Below, one piece after another: positions 13,001-26,500 of a stretch of 64,000 nucleotides of DNA. The translations under genes were made by a program, and so were the position numbers. The notes below the pieces were generated by a model. It saw nothing but the letters and a program-made list of their open reading frames with translations. It was not told the origin of the DNA and did not search any database. Numbering within the stretch: the stretch's first letter is position 1; every line of letters begins with the position of its first letter. The stretch comes from Bathymodiolus brooksi (taxonomy: Eukaryota > Mollusca > Bivalvia > Mytilida > Modiolidae), in assembly GCA_963680875.1 (NCBI GenBank), contig OY804586.1:48794203-48858202 (forward strand), given 5' to 3'.

Positions 13001-14100
13001 TAGATTAACTCACTATCAGGGGAGGTTTGGGCCCATACAACTAGAATAACTCACCATGAGGAGAGGTTTGGGTTCATACAACTAGATTAACTCACTACGA
13101 CGGGAGGTTTGGGTTCATACAACTAGATTAGCTCATTATGAGGGAAGGTGTGTCCCATACAACTAGATTAACTCACATTGAGGGGAGGTTTGTGTTCATA
13201 CAACTAGATTAACTCACTATGAGGGGAGGTTTGGGTTCACACAACTAGATTAACTCACTCTGAGGGGATGTTTGGGTTCCTACAACTAGATTAGCTCACT
13301 ATGAGGGGAGGTTTGGGTTCATACAACTAGATTATCTCATTATGAGGCGAGCTTTGGATTCATACAACTAGATGAAATCACTATGAGGGGAGGTTTGGGC
13401 CATAAAACTAGATTAACTCACTATGAGGGGATGTTTGGGTTCATACAACTAGATTAACTCACTACGAGGGGAGGTTTGGGCCCATACAACTAGATTAATT
13501 CACTATGAGGGGAGGTGTGGGTTCATACAACTAGATTAACTCACAATGAGGGGAGGTTTGGGTTCATACAACTAGATTAACTCAGTATGAGGGAAGGTTT
13601 GGACCAATACAACTAGATTAACTCACTATGAGGGGAGGTTTGGGTACATACAACTAGATTAACTCACTATGAGGGGGGCCCATACAACTGGAATAACTCA
13701 CTATGAGGAGAGGTTTGGGTCTATAGAACTGGATTAACTCACTATTAGGGGAGGTTTTGGGCCCATTCAACTAGATTAACACACTATGAGGGGAGGTTTG
13801 GGTTCATACAACTAGATTAACTCACTATGAGGGAGGTTTGGGCCTATACAACTAGATTAACTCACTACGAGGGGAGGTTTGGGCATATACAGCTAGATTA
13901 ATTCACTATCAGGAGAGGTTTGGGACCATACAATTAGATTAACCCACTATGAGGGGAGGTTTGGGCCTATACAGCTAGATTAACTCACTACAAGGGGAGG
14001 TTTGGGTTCATACAACTAGATTAACTCATTATGAGGAGGTTTGGGTTCATACAACTAGATTAATTCACTACGAGGGAGGTTTGGGTTCATACAACTAGAT
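10014..14100. repeat. Higher-order repeat block of ~1.63-1.71 kb units in the satellite
   Basis: A rare variant monomer with GCGAGCTTTGGATTCATA and GATGAAATCACTATG recurs at 10014, 11721 and 13347, giving offsets of 1707 and 1626 bp. Neighbouring rare variants recur in the same order, including GGGGGGCCCATACAACTGGA and TATGAGGGAAGGTGTG. The 81-bp difference equals two monomers, which appear inserted at about 11270-11340. The units are longer than this window of landmarks, so their exact ends need a self-alignment. Confidence 0.8.
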
Positions 14101-17100
14101 TACCTCATTATGAGGAAAGGTGTGGTCCCATACAGCTAGATTAACTCACAATGAGGGGAGGTTTGGGTTCATACAACTAGATTAGCTCATTATGAGGGAA
14201 GGTGTGGTCCCATACAACTAGATTATCTCACAATGAGGGGTGGTTACGGTTCATACAACTAGATTACCTCACTATGAGGGGAGGTTTGGGCCCATACAAC
14301 TAGATTAACTCACTATGGGGGGATGTCTGGGTTCATACAAATAGATTAACTCACTATGAGGGGTGTTTCGGGCCCATACAACTAGATTAACTTACTATAA
14401 GGAGACGTTTGGGCCTATACAACTAGATTAACTCACTATGAGGAGGTTTGGGCCCATACAACTAGATTAACTCACTATGACGGGAGGTTTGGGTTCATAC
14501 AACTAGATTAACTCACTATGTGGGCAGTTTGGGCCCATACAACTAGATTAACTCACTATGAGGTGAGGTTTGGATTCATACAAGTAGATTAACTCACTGA
14601 GGGGAGGTTTGGGCCTATACAACTAGATTAACTCACTACGAGGGGAGGTTTGGGCCTATGCAACTAGATTAACTCACTATGAGGGTAGGTTTTGGCCCAT
14701 ACTACTAGATTAACTAACTATGAGGGTAGGTTTGGGCCCATACAACTATATTAAATCACTATGAGGGGGGTTTGGGCTCATACAACAAGATTAACTCACT
14801 ATGAGTGGAGGTTTGGGCCCATACAACTACATTAACACACTATGAGGGGATGTTTGGGCCTCTACAACTAGATTAACTCACTATGAGGGGAGGTTTGGGT
14901 TCCTACAACTAGATTAACTCACTATGAGGGGGGTTTGGGCCCATACAACTATATTAACTCACTATGAGAGTTTGGGCCTATGGAAATATATTAACTCACT
15001 ATGAAGGGTGTTTGGGCCCATACAACTAGATTAACTCACTATGAGGGGGGTTTGGGTTCATACAACTAGATTACCTCACTGAGGTGAGGTTTGGACCTAT
15101 GCAACTATATTAACTCACTACGAGGGGAGGTTTGGGCCTATACAGCTAGATTACCTCACTATGAGGGGAGGTTTAGGCCCCTACAACTAGATGAATTCAC
15201 TATGAGGGGAGGTTTGGGCCTATACAGCTAGATCAACTCACTATAGGGGAGTTTTGGGCCTATACAGCTAGAATAACTCACTATGAGGGGAGGTTTGGGC
15301 CTATACAACTAGATTAACTCATTATGAGGGGAGGTTTGGGCCTATACAACTAGATTAACTCACTGCGAGGGGAGGTTTGGGCCTATACAACTAGATTTAT
15401 TTACTAACAGGGGAGGTTTGGACCCATACAACTAGATTAACTCACTTAAAGGGGAGGTTTGGGTTCATACAACTAGATTAACTCACTACGAGGGGAGGTT
15501 TGGGCCTATACAACTAGATTAACTCACTACGATGGGAGGTCTGGGCCATACAACTAGATTAATTCACTATGAGGGTAGGGTTGGGTTCATACAACTAGAT
15601 TAACTCACTATGAGGGGACGTAAGGACCCATACATCTAGATTAACTCACTATGAGGGGAATGTTGGGTTCATATATTTAGATTAACTCACTACGAGGAGA
15701 GGTTTTGGCCTATACAACTAGATTAACTCACTACGAGGGGAGGTTTGGGCATATACAACTAGATTAACTCAGTACGAGGGGAGGTTTGGGCCTATTCAAC
15801 TTGATTAACCCACTACGAGTGGAGGTTTGGGTCTATACAACTAGATTAACTAAGTATGAGGGAAGGTTTGGACCAATAATACTAGATTAACTCACTATGA
15901 GGGGGGCCCATACAACTGGAATAACTCACTATGAGGAGAGGTTTGGGTCTATAGAACTGGATTAACTCACTATGAGGGGAGGTTTGGGCCTATACAGCTA
16001 GATTAACTCACTACAAGGGGAGATTTGGGTTCATACAACTAGATTAACTCATTATGAGGAGGTTTGGGTTCATACAACTAGATTAACTCACTACGAGGGG
16101 AGGTTTGGGTTCATACAACTAGATTAGCTCATTATGAGGGAAGGTGTGGTCCCATACAGCTAGATTAACTCACAATGAGGGGAGGTTTGGGTTCATACAA
16201 CTAGATTAACTCACAATGAGGGGAGGTTACTGTTCATAAAACTAGATTAACTCACTATGAGGGGAGGTTTGCGTTGATATAACTAGATTAACTCAGTATG
16301 AGGGAAGGTTTGGGCCCATACAACTAGATTAACTCACTAAGAGGAGGGGTTTGGGCACATACAACTAGATTAACTCACTATGAGGGAAGGTTTGGGCCCA
16401 TACAACTAGAATAACTCTCTATGAGGAGAGGATTGGGCCAATAGAACTGGATTATCTCACTATGCGTGAAGGTTTGGGCCCATACAACTAGATTAACTCA
16501 CTATGAGGGGAGGTTTGGGTTCATACAACTAGATTAACTCACTATGAGGGAGGTTTGAGCCTATACAGCTAGATTAATTCACTATCAAGGGAGGTTTGGG
16601 CCCATACAACTAGAATAACTCACCATGAGGAGAGGTTTGGGTTTATGCAACTAGATTAACTCTCTACGATGGGAGGTTTGGGTTCATACAACTAGATTAA
16701 CTCACTACGAGGGGAGGTTTGGGTTCATACAACTAGATTAGCTCATTATGAGGGAAGGTGTGGTCCCATACAACTAGATTAACTCACAATGAGGGGTCGT
16801 TTGGGGCCATACAACTAGATTAACTCACTATGAGGGGATGTCTGGGTTCATACAAATAGATTAACTCACTATGAGGGGTGTTTCGGGCCCATACATCTAG
16901 ATTAACTCACTATAAGGAGACGTTTGGGCCTATACAATTAGATTAACTCACTATGAGGAGGTTTGGGCCCATACAACTAGATTAACTCACTATGACATGA
17001 GGTTTGGGTTGATACAACTAGATTAACTCACTATGACGGGAGGTTTGGGTTCATACAACTAGATTAACTCACTATGAGGGCAGTTTGGGCCCATACAACT

Positions 17101-17162
17101 AGATTAAGTCACTATGAGGTGAGGTTTGGGCCCATACAGCTAGATTAACTCACTATGAGGGG

Positions 17163-18050
17163 AGATTTGGATTCATACAAATAGATTAACTCACTGAGGG
17201 GAGGTTTGGACCTGGGCCTATGCAACTAGATTAACTCACTATGAGGGTAGGTTTTGGCCCATACTACTAGATTAACTAACTATGAGGGTAGGTTTGGGCC
17301 CATACATCTATATTAAATCACTATGAGGGGGGTTTGGGCTCATAGAACAAGATTAACTCACTATGAGTGGAGGTTTGGGCCCATACAACTACATTAACTC
17401 ACTATGAGGGGATGTTTGGGCCTCTACAACTATATTAACTCACTATGAGGGGAGGTTTGGATTCCTACAACTAGATTAACTCACTATGAGGGGGGTTTGG
17501 GCCCATACAACTATATTAACTCACTATGAGAGTTTGGGCCTATGGAAATATATTAACTCACTATGAAGGGGGTTTGGGCCCATACAACTAGATTAACTCA
17601 CTATGAGGGGAGATTTGGATTCATACAAATAGATTAACTCACTGAGGGGAGGTTTGGACCTGGGCCTATGCAACTAGATTAACTCACTATGAGGGTAGGT
17701 TTTGGCCCATACTACTAGATTAACTAACTATGAGGGTAGGTTTGGGCCCATACAACTATATTAAATCACTATGAGGGGGGTTTGGCCTCATACAACAAGA
17801 TTAACTCACTATGAGTGGAGGTTTGGGCCCATACAACTACATTAACTCACTATGAGGGGATGTTTGGGCCTCTACAACTAGATTAACTCACTATGAGGGG
17901 AGGTTTGGATTCCTACAACTAGATTAACTCACTATGAGGGGGGTTTGGGCCCATACAACTATATTAACTCACTATGAGAGTTTGGGCCTATGGAAATATA
18001 TTAACTCACTATGAAGGGGGTTTGGGCCCATACAACTAGATTAACTCACT
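17163..18050. repeat. 448-bp tandem duplication in the satellite
   Basis: AGATTTGGATTCATACAAAT followed by the odd doublet GGACCTGGGCCTATG occurs at 17163 and again at 17611. The intervening monomers repeat in the same order. Confidence 0.75.
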
Positions 18051-21000
18051 ATGAGGGGGGGTTTGGGTTCATACAACTAGATTACCTCACTGAGGGGAGG
18101 TTTGGACCTATGCAACTAGATTAACTCACTACGAGGGGAGGTTTGGGCCTATACAGCTAGATTACCTCACTATGACGGGAGGTTTAGGCCCCTACAACTA
18201 GATGAATTCACTATGAGGGGAGGTTTGGGCCTATACAGCTAGATCAACTCACTATGAGGGAGTTTTGGGCCTATACAGCTAGAATAACTCACTATGAGGG
18301 GAGGTTTGGGCCTATACAACTAGATTAACTCATTATGAGGGGAGGTTTGGGCCTATACAACTAGATTAACTCACTATTAGGGAGGTTTGGGCCCATACAA
18401 TTAGATTAACTCACTGCGAGGGGAGGTTTGGGCCTATACAACTAGATTAATTTACTACCAGGGGAGGTTTGGACCCATACAACCAGATTAACTCACTTAA
18501 AGGGGAGGTTTGGGTTCATACAACTAGATTAACTCACTACGAGGGGAGGTTTGGGCCTATACAACTAGATTAACTCACTACAATGGGAGGTCTGGGCCAT
18601 ACAACTAGATTAATTCACTATGAGGGTAGGGTTGGGTTCATACAACTAGATTAACTCACTATGAGGGGACGTAAGGACCCATACATCTAGATTAACTCAC
18701 TATGAGGGGAATTTTGGGTTCATATATTTAGATTAACTCACTCTGAGGGGACGCTTGGGCCTATACAACTATATTAACTCACTACGAGGGGAGGTTTGGG
18801 CATATAGAACTAGATTAACTCAGTACGAGGGGAGGTTTGGGCCTATTCAACTTGATTAACCCACTACGAGTGGAGGTTTGGGTCTATACAACTAGATTAA
18901 CTCACTACGAGGGGAGGTTTGGGCCCATACAACTAGATTAACTCACTATGATGGTAGGGTTGGGTTCATACAACTAGATTAACTCACTATGAGGGGAGGT
19001 GTGGATCCATACATGTAGATTAACTCACTATGAGGGGAGTTTTGGGTTCATACAATTAGATTAACTCGCTCTGATTGGACGCTTGGGCCTATACAACTAG
19101 ATTAACTCACTCTGAGCGGAGGTTTGGGCCTATGCAACTAGATTAACTCACTACGAGGGGAGGGTTGGGTTCATACAACTAGATTAACTCACTAAGAGGG
19201 GAGTTTGGGCCTATACAACTAGATTAACTCACTACGAGGGGAGGTTTGGGCATATACAACTAGATTAACTCAGTACGAGGGGAGGTTTGGGCCTATTCAA
19301 CTTGATTAACCCACTACGAGTGGAGGTTTGGGTCTATACAACTAGATTAACTCACTACGAGGGGAGGCTTGGGCCCATACAACTAGATTAACTCACTATG
19401 ATGGTAGGGTTGGGTTCATACAACTAGATTAACTCACTATGAGGGGAGGTGTGGATCCATACATGTAGATTAACTCACTATGAGGGGAGTTTTGGGTTCA
19501 TACAATTAGATTAACTCGCTCTGATTGGACGCTTGGGCCTATACAACTAGATTAACTCACTATGAGCGGAGGTTTGGGCCTATGCAACTAGATTAACTCA
19601 CTACGAGAGGAGGGTTGGGTTCATACAACTAGATTAACTCACTAAGAGGGGAGTTTGGGCCTATACAACTAGATTAACTCACTACGAGGGGAGATTTGGG
19701 CCCATACAACTAGATTAACTCACTATGATGGTAGGGTTGGGTTCATACAACTAGATTAACTCACTACGAGCGGAGGTTTGGGCCTATGCAACTAGATTAA
19801 CTCACTACGAGGGGAGGGTTGGGTTCATACAACTAGATTAACTCACTATGAGGGGACGTTCGGGCCCATACAACTAGATTAACTCACTACTAGGGGTGGT
19901 TTGGGCCTATACAACTAGATTAACTCACTATGAGTGGAGGTTTGGGTTCATACAACTAGATTAACTTACTATGAGGGGAGGTTTCAGCCCATGCAACTAG
20001 ATTAACTGACTATGAGGGGAGGTTTGGGTCCATACAACTAGATTAACTCTCTACGAGGGGAGGTTTGGGCCTATACAACTAGATTAACTCACTACGATGG
20101 GAGGTTTGGGCCTATATAACTAGATTAACTCACTACGAGGGGAGGGTTTGGTTCATGCAACTAGATTAATTCACTAAGGGTGGAGTTTGGGCCTTGAAAA
20201 CTAGATTAACTCACTATGAGGGGAGGTTTGGGCCCATACTAGATTAACTCACTATGAGGGGAGGTTTGGGTTCATACAACTAGATTAACTCACTATGAGG
20301 GAGGTTTGGGCCTATACAACTCGATTAACTCACTACGAGGGGAGGTTTGGGTTCATACAACTAGATTAACTCACTATGAGGGAGGTTTGGGCCTATACAA
20401 CTAGATTAACTCACTATGAGCGGAGGTTTGGGCATATACAGCTAGATTAACTCACTATCAGGTGAGATTTGGGCCCATATAACTAGAATAACTCACCATG
20501 AGGAGAGGTTTGGGTTCATACAACTAGATTAACTCACTACGAGGGGAGGTTTGGGTTCATACAACTAGATTAGCTCATTATGAGGGAAGGTGTGTCCCAT
20601 ACAACTAGATTAACTCACATTGAGGGGAGGTTTGTGTTCATACAACTAGATTAACTCACTATGAGGGGAGGTTTGGGTTCATACAACTAGATTAACTCAC
20701 TCTGAGGGGATGTTTGGGTTCCTACAACTAGATTAACTCACTATGAGGGGGGGTTTGGGTTCATACAACTAGATTATCTCATTATGAGGCGAGCTTTGGA
20801 TTCATACAACTAGATGAAATCACTATGAGAGGAGGTTTGGGCCATACAACTAGATTAACTCACTATGAGGGGAGGTTTGGGTTCATACAACTAGATTAAC
20901 TCACTACGAGGGGAGGTTTGGGCCCATACAACTAGATTAATTCACTATGAGGGGAGGTGTGGGTTCATACAACTAGATTAACTCACTATGAGGGGGCCCA

Positions 21001-23532
21001 TACAACTGGAATAACTCACTATGAGGAGAGGTTTGGGTCTATAGAACTGGATTAACTCACTATGAGGGGAGGTTTTGGGCCCATTCAACTAGATTAACTC
21101 ACTATGAGGGGAGGTTTGGGTTCATACAACTAGATTAACTCACTATGAGGGAGGTTTGGGCCTATACAACTCGATTAACTCACTACGAGGGTAGGTTTGG
21201 GTTCATACAACTAGATTAACTCACTATGAGGGAGGTTTGGGCCTATACAACTAGATTAACTCACTATGAGCGGAGGTTTGGGCATATACAGCTAGATTAA
21301 CTCACTATCAGGTGAGGTTTGGGCCCATATAACTAGAATAACTCACCATGAGGAGAGGTTTGGGTTCATACAACTAGATTAACTCACTACGAGGGGAGGT
21401 TTGGGTTCATACAACTAGATTAGCTCATTATGAGGGAAGGTGTGTCCCATACAACTAGATTAACTCACATTGAGGGGAGGTTTGTGTTCATACAACTAGA
21501 TTAACTCACTATGAGGGGAGGTTTGGGTTCATACAACTAGATTAACTCACTCTGAGGGGATGTTTGGGTTCCTACAACTAGATTAACTCACTATGAGGGG
21601 GGGTTTGGGTTCATACAACTAGATTATCTCATTATGAGGCGAGCTTTGGATTCATACAACTAGATGAAATCACTATGAGGGGAGGTTTGGGCCATACAAC
21701 TAGATTAACTCACTATGAGGGGAGGTTTGGGTTCATACAACTAGATTAACTCACTACTAGGGGAGGTTTGGGCCCATACAACTAGATTAATTCACTATGA
21801 GGGGAGGTGTGGGTTCATACAACTAGATTAACTCACTTGAGGGGAGGTTTGGGTTCATACAACTAGATTAACTCAGTATGAGGCGAGCTTTGGATTCATA
21901 CAACTAGATGAAATCACTATGAGGGGAGGTTTGGGCCATAAAACTAGATTAACTCACTATGAGGGGAGGTTTGGGTTCATACAACTAGATTAACTCACTA
22001 CGAGGGGAGGTTTGGGCCCATACAACTAGATTAATTCACTATGAGGGGAGGTGTGGGTTCATACAACTAGATTAACTCACTATGAGGGGAGGTTTGGGTT
22101 CATACAACTAGATTAACTCAGTATGAGGGAAGGTTTGGACCAATACAACTAGATTAACTCACTATGAGGGGAGGTTTGGGTACATACAACTAGATTAACT
22201 CACTATGAGGGGGGCCCATACAACTGGAATAACTCACTATGAGTAGAGGTTTGGGTCTATAGAACTGGATTAACTCACTATGAGGGGAGGTTTTGGGCCC
22301 ATTCAACTAGATTAACTCACTATGAGGGGAGGTTTGGGTTCATACAACTAGATTAACTCACTATGAGGGAGGTTTGGGCCTATACAACTAGATTAACTCA
22401 CTACGAGGGGAGGTTTGGGCATATACAGCTAGATTAATTCACTATCAGGAGAGGTTTGGGACCATACAATTAGATTAACCCACTATGAGGGGAGGTTTGG
22501 GCCTATACAGCTAGATTAACTGACTACAAGGGGAGGTGTGGGTTCATAAAACTAGATTAACTCATTATGAGGAAGTTTGGGTTCATACAACTAGATTAAT
22601 TCACTACGAGGGGAGGTTTGGGTTCATACAACTAGATTAACTCACTACGAGGGGAGGTTTGGGTTGATACAACTAGATTAGCTCATTATGAGGGAAGGTG
22701 TGGTCCCATACAGCTAGATTAACTCACAATGAGGGGAGGTTTCGGTTTATACAACTAGATTAACTCACAATGAGGGGAGGTTACGGTTCATAAAACTAGA
22801 TTAACTCACTATGAGGGGAGGTTTGCGTTCATATAACTAGATTAACTCAGTATGAGGGAAGGTTTGGGCCCATACAACTAGATTAACTCACTAAGAGGGG
22901 GGGGGGGGGTTTGGGCACATACAACTAGATTAACTCACTATGAGAGGAGGTTTGGGTCCATACAACTAGAATAACTCTCTATGAGGAGAGGATTGGGCCT
23001 ATAGAACTGGATTATCTCACTATGCGTGAAGGTTTGGGCCCATACAACTAGATTAACTCACTATGAGGGGAGGTTTGGGTTCATACAACTAGATTAACTC
23101 ACTAAGAGGGAGGTTTGGGCCTATACAACTAGATTAACTCACTACGAGGGGAGGTTTGGGCATATACAGCTAGATTAATTCACTATCAGGGGAGGTTTGG
23201 GCCCATACAACTAGATTAACTCACTATGAGGGGAGGTTTGGGTTCATACAACTAGATTAACTCACTACGAGGGGAGGTTTGGGTTCATATAACTAGATTA
23301 ACTCACTACGAGGGGAGGTTTGGGTTCATACAACTAGATTAGCTCATTATGAGGGAAGGTGTGGGCCCATACAACTAGATTAACTCACAATGAGTGGTGG
23401 TTACGGTTCATACAACTAGATTACCTCACTATGAGGGGAGGTTTGGGCCCATACAACTAGATTAACTCACTATGAGGGGATGTTTGGGTTCATACAAATA
23501 GATTAACTCACTATGAGGGGTGTTTTGGGCCC
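17750..23532. repeat. 5.78-kb higher-order segment, copy A
   Basis: Every rare variant monomer followed here recurs 5783 bp downstream in copy B. Examples are TATTAAATCACTATG at 17760 and 23543, and GGGTGGAGTTTGGGCCTTG at 20178 and 25961. Copy A ends where copy B begins, so the two are directly tandem. Copy A has a 13-G run at about 22897. Confidence 0.88.
20200..22000. repeat. ~850-bp duplications nested within the 5.78-kb segment
   Basis: The GGCGAGCTTTGGATTCATAC marker occurs at 20789, 21639 and again near 21880. The first two are 850 bp apart with the same flanking monomers in the same order. The same set recurs in copy B at about 26570, 27420 and 27665. Confidence 0.7.
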
Positions 23533-26500
23533 ATATAACTATATTAAATCACTATGAGGGGGGTTTGGCCTCATACAACAAGATTAACTCACTATGAGTG
23601 GAGGTTTGGGCCCATACAACTACATTAACTCACTATGAGGGGATGTTTGGGCCTCTACAACTAGATTAACTCACTATGAGGGGAGGTTTGGATTCCTACA
23701 ACTAGATTAACTCACTATGAGGGGGGTTTGGGCCCATACAACTATATTAACTCACTATGAGAGTTTGGGCCTATGGAAATATATTAACTCACTATGAAGG
23801 GGGTTTGGGCCCATACAACTAGATTAACTCACTATGAGGGGGGGTTTGGGTTCATACAACTAGATTACCTCACTGAGGGGAGGTTTGGACCTATGCAACT
23901 AGATTAACTCACTACGAGGGGAGGTTTGGGCCTATACAGCTAGATTACCTCACTATGACGGGAGGTTTAGGCCCCTACAACTAGATGAATTCACTATGAG
24001 GGGAGGTTTGGGCCTATACAGCTAGATCAACTCACTATGAGGGAGTTTTGGGCCTATACAGCTAGAATAACTCACTATGAGGGGAGGTTTGGGCCTATAC
24101 AACTAGATTAACTCATTATGAGGGGAGGTTTGGGCCTATACAACTAGATTAACTCACTATTAGGGAGGTTTGGGCCCATACAATTAGATTAACTCACTGC
24201 GAGGGGAGGTTTGGGCCTATACAACTAGATTAATTTACTACCAGGGGAGGTTTGGACCCATACAACCAGATTAACTCACTTAAAGGGGAGGTTTGGGTTC
24301 ATACAACTAGATTAACTCACTACGAGGGGAGGTTTGGGCCTATACAACTAGATTAACTCACTACAATGGGAGGTCTGGGCCATACAACTAGATTAATTCA
24401 CTATGAGGGTAGGGTTGGGTTCATACAACTAGATTAACTCACTATGAGGGGACGTAAGGACCCATACATCTAGATTAACTCACTATGAGGGGAATTTTGG
24501 GTTCATATATTTAGATTAACTCACTCTGAGGGGACGCTTGGGCCTATACAACTATATTAACTCACTACGAGGGGAGGTTTGGGCATATAGAACTAGATTA
24601 ACTCAGTACGAGGGGAGGTTTGGGCCTATTCAACTTGATTAACCCACTACGAGTGGAGGTTTGGGTCTATACAACTAGATTAACTCACTACGAGGGGAGG
24701 TTTGGGCCCATACAACTAGATTAACTCACTATGATGGTAGGGTTGGGTTCATACAACTAGATTAACTCACTATGAGGGGAGGTGTGGATCCATACATGTA
24801 GATTAACTCACTATGAGGGGAGTTTTGGGTTCATACAATTAGATTAACTCGCTCTGATTGGACGCTTGGGCCTATACAACTAGATTAACTCACTCTGAGC
24901 GGAGGTTTGGGCCTATGCAACTAGATTAACTCACTACGAGGGGAGGGTTGGGTTCATACAACTAGATTAACTCACTAAGAGGGGAGTTTGGGCCTATACA
25001 ACTAGATTAACTCACTACGAGGGGAGGTTTGGGCATATACAACTAGATTAACTCAGTACGAGGGGAGGTTTGGGCCTATTCAACTTGATTAACCCACTAC
25101 GAGTGGAGGTTTGGGTCTATACAACTAGATTAACTCACTACGAGGGGAGGCTTGGGCCCATACAACTAGATTAACTCACTATGATGGTAGGGTTGGGTTC
25201 ATACAACTAGATTAACTCACTATGAGGGGAGGTGTGGATCCATACATGTAGATTAACTCACTATGAGGGGAGTTTTGGGTTCATACAATTAGATTAACTC
25301 GCTCTGATTGGACGCTTGGGCCTATACAACTAGATTAACTCACTATGAGCGGAGGTTTGGGCCTATGCAACTAGATTAACTCACTACGAGAGGAGGGTTG
25401 GGTTCATACAACTAGATTAACTCACTAAGAGGGGAGTTTGGGCCTATACAACTAGATTAACTCACTACGAGGGGAGATTTGGGCCCATACAACTAGATTA
25501 ACTCACTATGATGGTAGGGTTGGGTTCATACAACTAGATTAACTCACTACGAGCGGAGGTTTGGGCCTATGCAACTAGATTAACTCACTACGAGGGGAGG
25601 GTTGGGTTCATACAACTAGATTAACTCACTATGAGGGGACGTTCGGGCCCATACAACTAGATTAACTCACTACTAGGGGTGGTTTGGGCCTATACAACTA
25701 GATTAACTCACTATGAGTGGAGGTTTGGGTTCATACAACTAGATTAACTTACTATGAGGGGAGGTTTCAGCCCATGCAACTAGATTAACTGACTATGAGG
25801 GGAGGTTTGGGTCCATACAACTAGATTAACTCTCTACGAGGGGAGGTTTGGGCCTATACAACTAGATTAACTCACTACGATGGGAGGTTTGGGCCTATAT
25901 AACTAGATTAACTCACTACGAGGGGAGGGTTTGGTTCATGCAACTAGATTAATTCACTAAGGGTGGAGTTTGGGCCTTGAAAACTAGATTAACTCACTAT
26001 GAGGGGAGGTTTGGGCCCATACTAGATTAACTCACTATGAGGGGAGGTTTGGGTTCATACAACTAGATTAACTCACTATGAGGGAGGTTTGGGCCTATAC
26101 AACTCGATTAACTCACTACGAGGGGAGGTTTGGGTTCATACAACTAGATTAACTCACTATGAGGGAGGTTTGGGCCTATACAACTAGATTAACTCACTAT
26201 GAGCGGAGGTTTGGGCATATACAGCTAGATTAACTCACTATCAGGTGAGATTTGGGCCCATATAACTAGAATAACTCACCATGAGGAGAGGTTTGGGTTC
26301 ATACAACTAGATTAACTCACTACGAGGGGAGGTTTGGGTTCATACAACTAGATTAGCTCATTATGAGGGAAGGTGTGTCCCATACAACTAGATTAACTCA
26401 CATTGAGGGGAGGTTTGTGTTCATACAACTAGATTAACTCACTATGAGGGGAGGTTTGGGTTCATACAACTAGATTAACTCACTCTGAGGGGATGTTTGG

